DNA of 32,094 nucleotides from JAQBQZ01 sp964406475 (GTDB taxonomy: Bacteria > Patescibacteriota > Minisyncoccia > Phycocordibacterales > CAIRYW01), in assembly GCA_964406475.1 (NCBI GenBank), contig CAYORS010000011.1, positions 1 to 32,094 on the forward strand, in the 5' to 3' direction. The notes beneath the pieces are model-generated. The model worked only from the letters and a program-made list of their open reading frames with translations. It was not told where the DNA came from and ran no database searches. Shown piece after piece: positions 5,792-13,087 of the stretch (its first letter is position 1; every line of letters begins with the position of its first letter). The translations under genes and the position numbers were made by a program.

Positions 5792-7150
5792 ATGAAAAGA
5801 AATTCACTATTTAAACGATTCGCTCCATTTTTTCAAGTAGCCATTGTCTTGCTTCTTGGAGCTGTGGTTTCTTTATATTTTGGATTTACTGTTTTTGAAT
5901 ATGAAAAGCAAGCATTGATTACACGGGTGAACAATATAGCAAAAACTCTTGATCCAGAAATCATCGCATCTCTCTATGGTAATGTAAATGATCTTGATAA
6001 TCCAAATTATATTTATCTCAAAAAAAAGTTTATTGGCTTAAAGAGTATCAACGCTGATGCACGGTTTGTGTATCTCATGGGATACAGTAGGGATATTGGC
6101 AATCTCTTTTTTTATGTTGATTCTGAATCTCCAGATTCTATCTCTACGTATTCACCACCTGGACAGGTATATGATGAATCTCAAAAGATTGAAATAGATA
6201 ACTTTCTGAAAGGTGTTGCTTTTGCATATGGACCTTATAGTGACAGATGGGGTAGGTGGGTGAGTGCATCAGCCCCTGTCATATCACCTGAAACAAATCT
6301 TACTATCGCAACTGTAGGTATTGATGTTGATGCATCGACATTTATTCGAGATATCTTACTTGCAAGCCTCCCTTCATTTCTTGTGTTTGCGATTCTTGCT
6401 GCGTTTCTCTTTGTGTTTGGACGTATGAGAGCAAAAGACAAGTTAAACGAACTTAATAATGTCAAAATGGAGTTTACATCTTTTATGTCTCACGAGATTA
6501 GAGGGTTTGTCACTAAGGTTAAAGGGGGATTACGTGCGTTACTTAATGAAGAATTTGGAATCCTTACTCATGATCAGTCTGATTATGTAAAAGAAATGAT
6601 AAATCAAGGTGATGATTTTGCTGATTTGATTGAGGAGTTTCTTGATGTGGGGCATTTGGAAGAAGATACAGAGATTAGTCTCTCAAAGGCAGATTTTAAC
6701 TTGATTGATATTATCAAAAACGTTCTTTTGGATATGAAGGACGTTTTGCTCCGCAAAAATATCTCTGTTGTTTACGAGGGTAATGTACCAGAAAAAGTAT
6801 ACTGTTTTTGTGATAGCAGTAAAATAGGGAGAGTTATTTCAAATTTGTTTACCAATGCAATCAAATATTCCAAAGATCGTGATGTGATTCATATTGGATA
6901 CATAGGTTCGGAGGATTCACATACAATTCTCATCAAGGATTTTGGTATTGGTATTCCAGAAAGTGAAAAACAGCATATGTTTAAAAAGTTTTTTAGAGCA
7001 AGTAATGCTCGAGAAAAACACACCACAGGGACAGGGCTTGGGCTTTATTTTTCTCGACTTATTGTCGAAAAACACGGAGGAAAAATCTGGTTTGAATCGC
7101 GCGAAGGAAAGGGGACAACGTTTTTCATATCTCTTCCTAAAGAGGTGTAG
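5792..7150 (+). CDS. Membrane sensor histidine kinase, no adjacent regulator
   Basis: The 452-residue protein has a first membrane helix (about residues 12-33), an extracytoplasmic Cache/PAS-like sensor region (about 40-190, with FVYLMGYSRD and YSPPGQVYDES), a second helix (about 191-214), a dimerisation helix and a HATPase domain. The H-box is FMSHEIRGFV with His234 as the likely phosphoacceptor; the usual Pro after HELRT is absent. ATPase boxes are N (NLFTNAIKYS), G1 (DFGIGIP), F (FKKFFRA) and G2 (GTGLGLY). No response regulator is in the window. An ATG at 5780 is in frame, but it sits 2 bases from the -10 box, so 5792 is preferred. The tail overlaps the convergent photolyase gene by 14 bases. 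Confidence 0.85.
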   Translation: MKRNSLFKRFAPFFQVAIVLLLGAVVSLYFGFTVFEYEKQALITRVNNIAKTLDPEIIASLYGNVNDLDNPNYIYLKKKFIGLKSINADARFVYLMGYSRDIGNLFFYVDSESPDSISTYSPPGQVYDESQKIEIDNFLKGVAFAYGPYSDRWGRWVSASAPVISPETNLTIATVGIDVDASTFIRDILLASLPSFLVFAILAAFLFVFGRMRAKDKLNELNNVKMEFTSFMSHEIRGFVTKVKGGLRALLNEEFGILTHDQSDYVKEMINQGDDFADLIEEFLDVGHLEEDTEISLSKADFNLIDIIKNVLLDMKDVLLRKNISVVYEGNVPEKVYCFCDSSKIGRVISNLFTNAIKYSKDRDVIHIGYIGSEDSHTILIKDFGIGIPESEKQHMFKKFFRASNAREKHTTGTGLGLYFSRLIVEKHGGKIWFESREGKGTTFFISLPKEV

Positions 7151-8528
7151 ACCATTTTTTTATATAAGAAGCTGTGTCAAACTTTTTTTTGCAGCCACTT
7201 TCTGCCATATATCGTACGGTGCCATATATTTTTCGTGGGAACCAAGCTCTGTCATGGACACCTCCAATAGACCATGCAATCCCGGCATATCCGTTTGGAT
7301 CTCTGCCATCAAGCTCATATTTGTCGTTTAGATATATTGCAATTTTCTGTGCATCTTCGGGTGACTTGGTCCACTCAAAAATCTTTTTTGCCCAATACAT
7401 ACGCATATATCCGTGCATCTTGCCGGTCAGTATCATTTCTGTTTGGGCTGCATTCCATAGGGGATTATGAGTTTTTGCTTTTTCAAATTGATTTTTTGTA
7501 TACACAAAATCTCTCGAGTCGTCTTTGTGTTGCTTGAGTGTTTTTTGTGCCCAAAGAGGGAAGCCTTTTGGGTTGTCATAATTGTTATTATAAAAACAAA
7601 AATTATCTGCCAGTTCGCGACGAACAATGAGTTCTTCGAGAAACGCATGTGCGTTGTCTGTATCTTTTGCTCCATTCTTCCATTTGTGTAGTAGGTCAAG
7701 GATTGATTTGTCTTCGTGTTTTAATATCCTTTTAACTATTGTGCCTGCATATATAGTTCCATAATGTAGGTGGGGAGATAGCCCACTTTGTGCATTCTGT
7801 AATGGATTATTACGTAGGGTGCTGTAGCGGAGGTATCTGTTCTTTATGAATGTATTAAGTATTTTGTGTGCCTCGGTCTCTCCGCCATGTGTCCAAGTAA
7901 CTGGTTTGATCGAAGTATCGATTGATTTATTGTGAAGGAGATTTGTCCAATCAGGTTCTTTGAATGTGTGTGAGTGTTTCTGCTTATGGGGTGGTGGTAT
8001 ATCTTCAAGGAACTCGGGGATGAGTTTCCATATCTTGGGGCGTATTGTGTACGCTCCGTATTCTTGCTTTTGTGATGTTATCCATACAGGGACGATGTTG
8101 TGACTATCAACAACAACGATGGGAATATCAAGATATTTTTTTTGGTAGTGAAGCCATTTTTTGCTTGTAGCAAGAGGAGAAAAATCAGTGACTAAAATTC
8201 CTGTCTTTTGTTTTGTGACAAATTCATACAAAGCTTTTTCTGTAGGGTTTTTTGTAATAATAAAAAAAGGTATGTTGTACTCTTTCAAATGATCTGAAAC
8301 TTGCTTGAGGGATTCTATTTTGAATGTATGTTGTCTCATTCCTCCTCCCAAAAAACCTGGTACCAAATTGTAAACAACAATAAGTTCGGTGTTGTGCGTA
8401 CGAGCGTATTCTGAAGCATAAAAAAGTGCCGCATTATCTCGAACTCGAATATCCCTATTCATCCAATAGACAACAGGACCTTTTGTGTACTGTATATTGT
8501 TGATTTGCAAGACTCTTTTGGGATTCAT
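7137..8528 (-). CDS. phr: Class II deoxyribodipyrimidine photolyase
   Basis: This flavoenzyme repairs UV-induced cyclobutane pyrimidine dimers using light. The N-terminal alpha/beta domain begins VVYWMNRDIRVRDN. The C-terminal FAD domain holds the class II signatures HGYMRMYWAKKI and LNDKYELDGRDPNGYAGIAW followed by GGVHDRAWFPRKIYG. At 463 residues it is full length. The longest frame starts at 8537, but TATAAT directly abuts that ATG; the in-frame ATG at 8528, 9 bases after the box, is the likely start. It is divergent from the short leader ORF at 8606 and convergent with the sensor kinase. A photolyase suggests at least occasional exposure to light. Confidence 0.95.
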   Translation of the reverse strand: MNPKRVLQINNIQYTKGPVVYWMNRDIRVRDNAALFYASEYARTHNTELIVVYNLVPGFLGGGMRQHTFKIESLKQVSDHLKEYNIPFFIITKNPTEKALYEFVTKQKTGILVTDFSPLATSKKWLHYQKKYLDIPIVVVDSHNIVPVWITSQKQEYGAYTIRPKIWKLIPEFLEDIPPPHKQKHSHTFKEPDWTNLLHNKSIDTSIKPVTWTHGGETEAHKILNTFIKNRYLRYSTLRNNPLQNAQSGLSPHLHYGTIYAGTIVKRILKHEDKSILDLLHKWKNGAKDTDNAHAFLEELIVRRELADNFCFYNNNYDNPKGFPLWAQKTLKQHKDDSRDFVYTKNQFEKAKTHNPLWNAAQTEMILTGKMHGYMRMYWAKKIFEWTKSPEDAQKIAIYLNDKYELDGRDPNGYAGIAWSIGGVHDRAWFPRKIYGTVRYMAESGCKKKFDTASYIKKWSTPL

Positions 8529-8570
8529 AGTGGTCATATTATATCAAAAAAGCCCTGTGTATGCGCTCCA

Positions 8571-8598
8571 TTGACTTTTGGTGTGATCGGAGTATTCT
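8571..8598 (+). promoter_or_regulatory. Strong promoter of the leader ORF
   Basis: TTGACT (8571-8576), a 16-base spacer and TATTCT (8593-8598) form one of the best -35/-10 pairs in the window. Transcription should start at or near the ATG at 8606, 8 bases past the box. Confidence 0.65.
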
Positions 8599-8605
8599 AT
8601 TTCTT

Positions 8606-8671
8606 ATGAACAGAAACGCAAATTGGTTTGGATTCTCATATTACTTTACACAGTCCCTAGGGGAGTGGTAA
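8606..8671 (+). CDS. Possible 21-residue leader peptide before a terminator
   Basis: The frame begins MNRNANWFGF and ends with TQSLGEW and a TAA stop. It is rich in aromatic residues (2 Trp, 3 Phe, 2 Tyr). A strong promoter places the transcript start at or near its ATG, and an intrinsic terminator begins 22 bases after its stop. This promoter, short ORF and terminator arrangement resembles a translational attenuator, and the Trp before the stop would make ribosome position sensitive to charged tRNA-Trp. The gene beyond the terminator (8815) is unrecognised, so the regulated function is unknown. A stand-alone short RNA or peptide is equally possible. Confidence 0.5.
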   Translation: MNRNANWFGFSYYFTQSLGEW

Positions 8672-8692
8672 TTTGTTGTTTCTTCGAAACTC

Positions 8693-8724
8693 AAAACCGC
8701 GCCCTTGGGCGCGGTTTTCTTTTT
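8693..8724 (+). terminator. Intrinsic terminator after the leader ORF
   Basis: AAAACCGCGCCC (8693-8704) pairs with GGGCGCGGTTTT (8707-8718), with a tight TTG-type loop and a T-rich tail (TTTTCTTTTT). Confidence 0.85.
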
Positions 8725-8814
8725 GGAAAAATAATTTTGAACAATCGAGATTATTTTTCTGGTAAGAAAGCGCAACTGCTTGATTATCAGAGGGAATATT
8801 TGTTCTTTTTGATT

Positions 8815-9090
8815 ATGAAAACCTCAAAAAAATTTACAACATTTTTGGTGGTCGAAAAAGGAGGGCTTCCGCTCGACATTATAAGTTTACAAAGACGAGA
8901 TGACACAAAGCATCTTTTTGTTGATATCGGCGTAATAGATATTACACCTCAAGAATCTTCCTATGTTCAGGTTATCAAAATCTGCTCCAATGTTTTGGTT
9001 CACATTTGTTGGTTAAATGCTCTTTTGCGCATTCTTCAACCATCGCTTAAGCAATGGTCGAGTCTCTCACTGAGAAGTTCTGTGGCATAA
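8815..9090 (+). CDS. Orphan hypothetical protein, 91 residues
   Basis: I do not recognise this protein. It begins MKTSKKFTTFLVVEKGG, is basic at the start, hydrophobic in the middle (VIKICSNVLVHICWLNALLRIL) and Ser-rich at the end. The frame is open upstream to 8623, but that stretch runs through the leader-ORF terminator, so the ATG at 8815 is preferred. A hairpin terminator follows at 9124. Its isolation between two terminators suggests an independent transcript or one controlled by read-through from the leader ORF. It could be a lineage-specific gene; coding status is moderately supported. Confidence 0.45.
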   Translation: MKTSKKFTTFLVVEKGGLPLDIISLQRRDDTKHLFVDIGVIDITPQESSYVQVIKICSNVLVHICWLNALLRILQPSLKQWSSLSLRSSVA

Positions 9091-9123
9091 GTGGTTGAAA
9101 ATATTTTTGGTGAGCACGTTTTT

Positions 9124-9163
9124 AGCAACCTCTGTATCGCAAGATGCACGTTGCTCCTTTTTT
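9124..9163 (+). terminator. Terminator after the 91-residue gene
   Basis: Outer stem AGCAAC (9124-9129) with GTTGCT (9150-9155), inner stem TGTATC with GATGCA capped by a GCAA tetraloop, then CCTTTTTT. An internal loop separates the two stems. Confidence 0.6.
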
Positions 9164-9228
9164 AGAGGAGTTGATATTATCGACTTTTCTTTGATGGAAA
9201 TTCAATATAAGTATGCTAGAGTAGTAAT

Positions 9229-10086
9229 ATGATTTTACTTGATGGAAAATCCTTGTCTCAAAAAATATCTGAATCGTTAGCATCTCGTATAAAAGATCTT
9301 GGTTTTTCTCCTGTCCTTGCAATCATTCAGATTGGAGCTATCGAAGAGAGTAATGTTTACATCAAACACAAGAAAGCTTTTGCAGATAAAATTGGAGCAA
9401 AGGTTTCTCATATTATTTTACCTAGTGATGTTAAAGAAGAAGAGGTCATAGAAAAAATCAGTGAGTTAAACAATGATGATTCGACTCAGGGAATAATTCT
9501 TCAACTTCCAATCCCTGAAAATTTGGACAAGAGAAAATTAATTGAAGCGATTAATCCATTAAAAGATGTGGACGGGCTTCATTCTGTTAATCAGTCTAAA
9601 ATATTTCAAGGTGATGATTCGGGGATTATTCCAGCAACTCCAAAGGGTGTAATGTCACTTTTGAGAGAGTATAAAATTAATTTAGAAGGTAAAAAGGCTA
9701 TCGTTGTGGGCAGATCACTTCTTGTGGGGAGACCTATGGCGATGCTTTTACTAAAGGAGAATGCAACGGTGACTATTGCACACAGTAAGACACAAAACTT
9801 GAGAGATTTAATAAATGAAAGTGATATTGTTGTTGTAGCAGTAGGTAAAGCAGGGCTTGTAACAAAAGATATGGTTAAAGCAGGTCAGGTTATCGTAGAT
9901 GTTGGGACTAATAGTATAGTTGGACCTAAAACATTAGAAGAGATTGAAACAAGAAAATTAGTTGGTGATGTTGTTTTTGATGATGTTAAGGATATTGTGG
10001 GTGGAATATCTCCAGTGCCAGGTGGTGTGGGTCCTATGACGGTTGCAAGTCTTTTTCAAAATCTTTTTGATATAGTAGCTCGATAA
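9229..10086 (+). CDS. folD: Bifunctional methylene-THF dehydrogenase / methenyl-THF cyclohydrolase
   Basis: FolD interconverts 5,10-methylene-, 5,10-methenyl- and 10-formyl-tetrahydrofolate with NADP. The 285-residue protein has the catalytic region NVYIKHKKAFADKIG, the QLPIPENLDKRKLIEAINPLKDVDG substrate-binding block (split here by normal family spacing), the NADP loop VVGRSLLVGRPMA and the C-terminal signature PVPGGVGPMT. Length is normal. With glyA, the DHFR-like gene and the thyA homologue elsewhere in the window it supports C1-folate cycling. It starts after a TATGCT/TAGAGT-rich stretch with no clear Shine-Dalgarno. The gene lies alone between two unrelated genes. Confidence 0.96.
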   Translation: MILLDGKSLSQKISESLASRIKDLGFSPVLAIIQIGAIEESNVYIKHKKAFADKIGAKVSHIILPSDVKEEEVIEKISELNNDDSTQGIILQLPIPENLDKRKLIEAINPLKDVDGLHSVNQSKIFQGDDSGIIPATPKGVMSLLREYKINLEGKKAIVVGRSLLVGRPMAMLLLKENATVTIAHSKTQNLRDLINESDIVVVAVGKAGLVTKDMVKAGQVIVDVGTNSIVGPKTLEEIETRKLVGDVVFDDVKDIVGGISPVPGGVGPMTVASLFQNLFDIVAR

Positions 10087-10124
10087 TGTATTGTGTCGCA
10101 CCGCATTTGTTTATCAAAAAGTGC

Positions 10125-10130
10125 TATAAT
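10125..10130 (+). promoter_or_regulatory. Extended -10 box of the SIMPL gene
   Basis: TGCTATAAT is an extended -10 box. The start codon is 28 bases downstream, so this mRNA has a short leader, which can form the hairpin TTAATCT/AGATTAA (10130-10149). Confidence 0.5.
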
Positions 10131-10158
10131 TAATCTGTTATTAGATTAATTAGTTTTT

Positions 10159-10920
10159 ATGGAAAATACACATTTATTTAATTCAAAAAAAATCAAAATC
10201 GCAAGTCTCTGTGCTTTAGCAAGTCTTTCAGTTTTTTTTGTATCAAAAACAATTACTGAAGTCGTGCATTATGGAGATAGAGATTCTAACAGTCAGGGTT
10301 CTTTCACGGTATCAGGGGAAGGAGAACAATTTGCTATTGCTGATGTGGCCAATTTTAGTTTTTCTGTTGTTGAAGAAGGTAAGGATGTTGCAGACGCAAG
10401 TGAGAAAGTGACAACAAAAAATAACGCAGCGATTAAATATCTAAAAGACAAAGGAATTGAATCTCGAGACATCAAGACAATAAGTTTTGATGCAAGTCCT
10501 AAATATGATTATTCGAACAACACAAGTCGGATTGTGGGATATATGGTGACTCAAAGTGTGTCTGTGAAGGTGCGAAAGACAAGTGATGCAGGTCAAATTC
10601 TTTCAGGTATTGGAAGTCTAGGGGTTTCAAATATTAGCGGTCTTTCTTTTACACTTGATGACGACTCTCTTCTTCGTGACAAAGCTCGTTCTTTGGCAAT
10701 TCAAAATGCACAAGAAAAAGCCGAGCGACTCGCCAAGGATCTTGGTGTTACGCTTGACGGTGTTGTGAGTTTTTATGAGGAACAAGACAACAATCCTCAG
10801 CCGTTTTTCAGAGAAGATGCTGTGTTTGCTAAGGTAGAAAAGAAAGCAATGGTTCCACAAATCGAGCTGGGACAGAACAAGGTTCGTGTTGTTGTGAATG
10901 TGACATATAGAACAAAATAA
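10159..10920 (+). CDS. SIMPL (DUF541) domain protein, membrane-anchored
   Basis: The 253-residue protein has a basic N-terminus, a hydrophobic signal or anchor at about residues 13-31, and then a periplasm-type SIMPL/DUF541 domain starting FTVSGEGEQFAIADVANFSF. Typical family blocks follow: YLKDKGIESRDIKT, YMVTQSVSVKVR, RSLAIQNAQEKAERLAKDLGV. SIMPL proteins are exported or membrane-linked and their biochemical role is mostly unknown; a few are linked to oxidative stress or kinase interactions. A GC-rich perfect hairpin follows 6 bases after the stop. Function here is not predictable beyond an extracytoplasmic location. Confidence 0.9.
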   Translation: MENTHLFNSKKIKIASLCALASLSVFFVSKTITEVVHYGDRDSNSQGSFTVSGEGEQFAIADVANFSFSVVEEGKDVADASEKVTTKNNAAIKYLKDKGIESRDIKTISFDASPKYDYSNNTSRIVGYMVTQSVSVKVRKTSDAGQILSGIGSLGVSNISGLSFTLDDDSLLRDKARSLAIQNAQEKAERLAKDLGVTLDGVVSFYEEQDNNPQPFFREDAVFAKVEKKAMVPQIELGQNKVRVVVNVTYRTK

Positions 10921-10926
10921 TTTTCG

Positions 10927-10965
10927 ACCCCCCCTCCGCAAGGGCCGCCCTTGCGGAGGGGGGGT
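10927..10965 (+). terminator. GC-rich 18-bp hairpin after the SIMPL gene
   Basis: A perfect 18-bp stem (10927-10944 with 10948-10965) closes a 3-base loop. No T-run follows directly (GGGTATTTTG), so it may act as a weaker terminator or as a 3' RNA-stabilising structure. Confidence 0.6.
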
Positions 10966-10995
10966 GGGTATTTTGAGTCCCACACAAAAAGGTTG

Positions 10996-11024
10996 TTGAC
11001 TTGAAGGGGGTTTTGGCGTATTAT
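10996..11024 (+). promoter_or_regulatory. Strong promoter of secE-nusG
   Basis: TTGACT (10996-11001), an ideal 17-base spacer and TATTAT (11019-11024). The expected transcript start is near 11030, followed at once by a small hairpin ACCCC/GGGGT (11033-11046) with six T after it. Confidence 0.7.
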
Positions 11025-11074
11025 AAATATGTACCCCAAAGGGGGTTTTTTAGTATGAATTTAGTCTAAATATT

Positions 11075-11251
11075 ATGAAAATCACAGAATTTCTTAAAGA
11101 ATTTAAAGTAGAGATGACTCATGTTACATGGCCAACACGACAACAGGCTATTTATTTTACATCTGTTGTTGTACTGCTTTCTCTTGCTGTTGCTTTGTTT
11201 TTAGGACTTTCTGATTTTCTTTTGAGAGCTGGTATTAGTAAATTCTTTTAA
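11075..11251 (+). CDS. secE: Protein translocase subunit SecE
   Basis: SecE stabilises SecY in the protein export channel. This 58-residue protein reads MKITEFLKEFKVEMTHVTWP, then TRQQAIYFTSVVVLLSLAVA as its single membrane helix. The amphipathic helix with KVEMTHVTWP before the membrane segment is the SecE signature. The short single-helix form is usual outside enterobacteria. It lies 15 bases before nusG, the classic order. The upstream promoter is strong; a second -10-like TAGTCT (11062-11067) stands 7 bases before the ATG, so a leaderless transcript may also exist. Confidence 0.93.
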   Translation: MKITEFLKEFKVEMTHVTWPTRQQAIYFTSVVVLLSLAVALFLGLSDFLLRAGISKFF

Positions 11252-11266
11252 TAAACAAATCTTTTT

Positions 11267-11809
11267 ATGTCAAAACAAACAGAAGGAGATCGAAATTGGT
11301 ATGCTATTCATACATACGCTGGGTATGAAAACGCTGTACTTCGTAATATAAAACAAAGAATAGAGTCTCTTGGAATGGAAGACAAGATTTTTAATGTGCT
11401 TGTTCCAACAGAAAAAAAAATCAAAGTCAAAGGAGGTAAAAGAGTCGAAGAAGAAGAAAAAATCTATCCAGGATATATTCTTGTTGATATGATTGTGACT
11501 GATGATTCGTGGTATGTAATACGAAACACTCCTCGTGTGACTGGGTTTGTGGGTTCTGGTGTGTATCCTGTTGCGCTCAGTAAAAACGAAGTAGATGATC
11601 TTTTTAAGCGAATGAATTCTGGAACAACAAAACATAATATTGATCTTGATATTGGAGATATGGTTGTGATTTTTGAAGGTCCATTCAAAGATATGGAAGG
11701 TAAGGTGGGTGAGATCGATAGTGAACGAGGTAAGATCAAGGTGATGGTGCCTATGTTTGGACGAGAGACACCTGTCGAGCTAGACTTCTTACAAATCAAA
11801 AAAATATAG
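11267..11809 (+). CDS. nusG: Transcription termination/antitermination protein NusG
   Basis: NusG binds RNA polymerase and links it to Rho or to the leading ribosome. The 180-residue protein has the NGN domain (about residues 9-110: WYAIHTYAGYENAVLRNIKQR, then IYPGYILVDM, WYVIRNTPRVTGFVG) and a C-terminal KOW domain (about 126-180: GDMVVIFEGPFKDMEGKVGEI). A lysine/glutamate-rich insert (KKIKVKGGKRVEEEEK) precedes the PGY block and is common in many bacteria. It follows secE by 15 bases and precedes rplK by 117 bases, so secE and nusG form one unit. Confidence 0.97.
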   Translation: MSKQTEGDRNWYAIHTYAGYENAVLRNIKQRIESLGMEDKIFNVLVPTEKKIKVKGGKRVEEEEKIYPGYILVDMIVTDDSWYVIRNTPRVTGFVGSGVYPVALSKNEVDDLFKRMNSGTTKHNIDLDIGDMVVIFEGPFKDMEGKVGEIDSERGKIKVMVPMFGRETPVELDFLQIKKI

Positions 11810-11926
11810 TTTTGACATTAGGAATCACAAACTAGGAATTAATTGTTGTACAAAGCTTCTCAATAATTGATTTCTAAAAGTGATTCTTAATACACAATAA
11901 TTAATTATTAAATAAACCTAAAATTT
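11810..11926 (+). promoter_or_regulatory. nusG-rplK intergenic region with possible RNA leader
   Basis: Contains TTGACA (11812-11817) without a clear -10 box at normal spacing. It also holds GGAATCAC (11821-11828) able to pair with GTGATTCTT (11880-11888), and AATTAATTGTTGT facing ACAATAATTAATT further on. The region is AT-rich, so these pairings may be chance. Confidence 0.3.
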
Positions 11927-12349
11927 ATGGCAAAGAAAGTACTCAAAAAGCTCAAGCTTGTCATTCCTGCGGGTAAAGCTACTCCGGCTCCTCCGGTAGG
12001 TCCAGCTCTTGGTCAAGCAGGTATTAACATCGGAGATTTCGTAAAGAAGTTTAACGATGCAACTGCACAAATGCCTGGAGATATTATCCCAGTAGAAATT
12101 TCAGTTTACGAAGACCGATCTTATGATTTTGTACTCAAAACTCCTCCTGCTTCAGCTCTTGTCAAAAAGATGCTCAAGCTCGAAAGTGGTTCTGGAGAAA
12201 ATCTCAAAAAGAAAGTTGGTACAATCACTAAAGCACAGATAAGAGAAATTGCAGAGAAAAAGATGCCAGACCTAAATGCTGGTTCTATTGAAGCTGCAAT
12301 GAAGATTATCGAAGGAACTTGCCGAAGTATGGGGGTTGAGGTGAAGTAA
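11927..12349 (+). CDS. rplK: 50S ribosomal protein L11
   Basis: uL11 forms the base of the ribosomal stalk with the GTPase-associated 23S rRNA region. The 140-residue protein begins LKLVIPAGKATPAPPVGPAL and continues GQAGINIGDFVKKFND, the flexible N-terminal domain with its conserved prolines. The C-terminal RNA-binding domain ends with the GTCRSMGVEVK signature. Length is normal. In most bacteria rplA (L1) follows directly; here a terminator and an unrelated gene follow instead. Confidence 0.97.
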   Translation: MAKKVLKKLKLVIPAGKATPAPPVGPALGQAGINIGDFVKKFNDATAQMPGDIIPVEISVYEDRSYDFVLKTPPASALVKKMLKLESGSGENLKKKVGTITKAQIREIAEKKMPDLNAGSIEAAMKIIEGTCRSMGVEVK

Positions 12350-12368
12350 TAAAATTGATGGTAAATTC

Positions 12369-12401
12369 AAAAGTCCGGCACGCTTCGCGTGCCGGACTTT
12401 T
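12369..12401 (+). terminator. Terminator of rplK
   Basis: A perfect 15-bp stem (12369-12383 with 12387-12401) closes loop TTC and ends in TTTT, 19 bases after the rplK stop. Confidence 0.9.
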
Positions 12402-12441
12402 GACATTCTAGATAAAAAGAGTAAGGTGGAAGACAGAAAAT

Positions 12442-13074
12442 ATGAATGCCCAACCATCTTTATGTAAAGGTTTTACCTTTACACATCTTCAAATGGCGGT
12501 TACAAATTCTCAATGGAATCTTATTGCAAGCATAAAATTGCTTGTGACTGTTTTTGGTTCAACAAAGAAAATCTGCCGTCAAACTCGTAAAAATGAAGAA
12601 GTTCCACAGAAGCTTCTGTTTGATTTGTTTGTGTCGGTTGTCAAATATGCAAAGTATCGCAATATTGATATTCAAAAATGGATCACTAAACGGTATCCAA
12701 GATTTTGTATCTATTGTGGGGAAAAAGTTTGTAATTGCACTCTACCGGGAATTCAAAGACCACTTATTCCTTGTGATGTGACTCAAATAAAACCAGACAC
12801 GAAGCTGTCTCTCAGGAGGTTCCAGCTTCGCGATTTTACGGTTTATCCTAATGACAAGAGCTACACCGCAAAACTAATTCGCGCAATGCATCTCTCTGAA
12901 GAGGTCTACGAACTTTTGATCGAGATCTTTAAAGATATAATTGGTCAATCAGATATTTTAAAAATCACTGAAGAAGTGGTGGATGTGCTCGAACGAACAA
13001 TCTCGTTTGCAAGCACTTTCGATATCGATTTTGAGGCGCTCGTTCTTGGTATGCTCCCTACACAACCACCCTGA
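12442..13074 (+). CDS. MazG-like protein with internal zinc knuckle
   Basis: The 210-residue protein looks like two MazG-type all-alpha units. The first ends DLFVSVVKYAKYRNIDIQKW followed by KRYP and a cysteine cluster C89-IY-C92-GEKV-C97-N-C99; this order (helix, Ile-Asp, Tyr-Pro, CxxC...CxC) resembles MazG-like proteins with a C-terminal zinc knuckle. The second has E154-VY-E157 and, 20 residues on, E178-VV-D181, matching the ExxE...ExxD metal-binding pattern of MazG NTP pyrophosphohydrolases. The first unit lacks these acids, so it may be structural. A role in hydrolysing a nucleotide is inferred. A purine-rich AAGGTGG is upstream. The stop codon sits in the terminator loop. Confidence 0.6.
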   Translation: MNAQPSLCKGFTFTHLQMAVTNSQWNLIASIKLLVTVFGSTKKICRQTRKNEEVPQKLLFDLFVSVVKYAKYRNIDIQKWITKRYPRFCIYCGEKVCNCTLPGIQRPLIPCDVTQIKPDTKLSLRRFQLRDFTVYPNDKSYTAKLIRAMHLSEEVYELLIEIFKDIIGQSDILKITEEVVDVLERTISFASTFDIDFEALVLGMLPTQPP

Positions 13075-13087
13075 CAGGTGGTTTTTT
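13064..13087 (+). terminator. Terminator containing the stop codon of the 12442 gene
   Basis: AACCACC (13064-13070) pairs with GGTGGTT (13077-13083) around loop CTGACA, then T-run. The TGA stop (13072-13074) is in the loop. Confidence 0.8.

Noticed and set aside
8623..8814. Upstream extension of the 91-residue gene
   Set aside because: It would run through the leader-ORF stop and an intrinsic terminator.
11029..11058. Nine-codon ORF at the secE promoter as a gene
   Set aside because: It is short and coincides with the hairpin and T-run; kept only as a note in the secE promoter finding.
11821..11905. Ribosomal-protein-binding pseudoknot before rplK
   Set aside because: The pairings exist but are AT-rich and could arise by chance; no known L1/L11 leader pattern was recognised.
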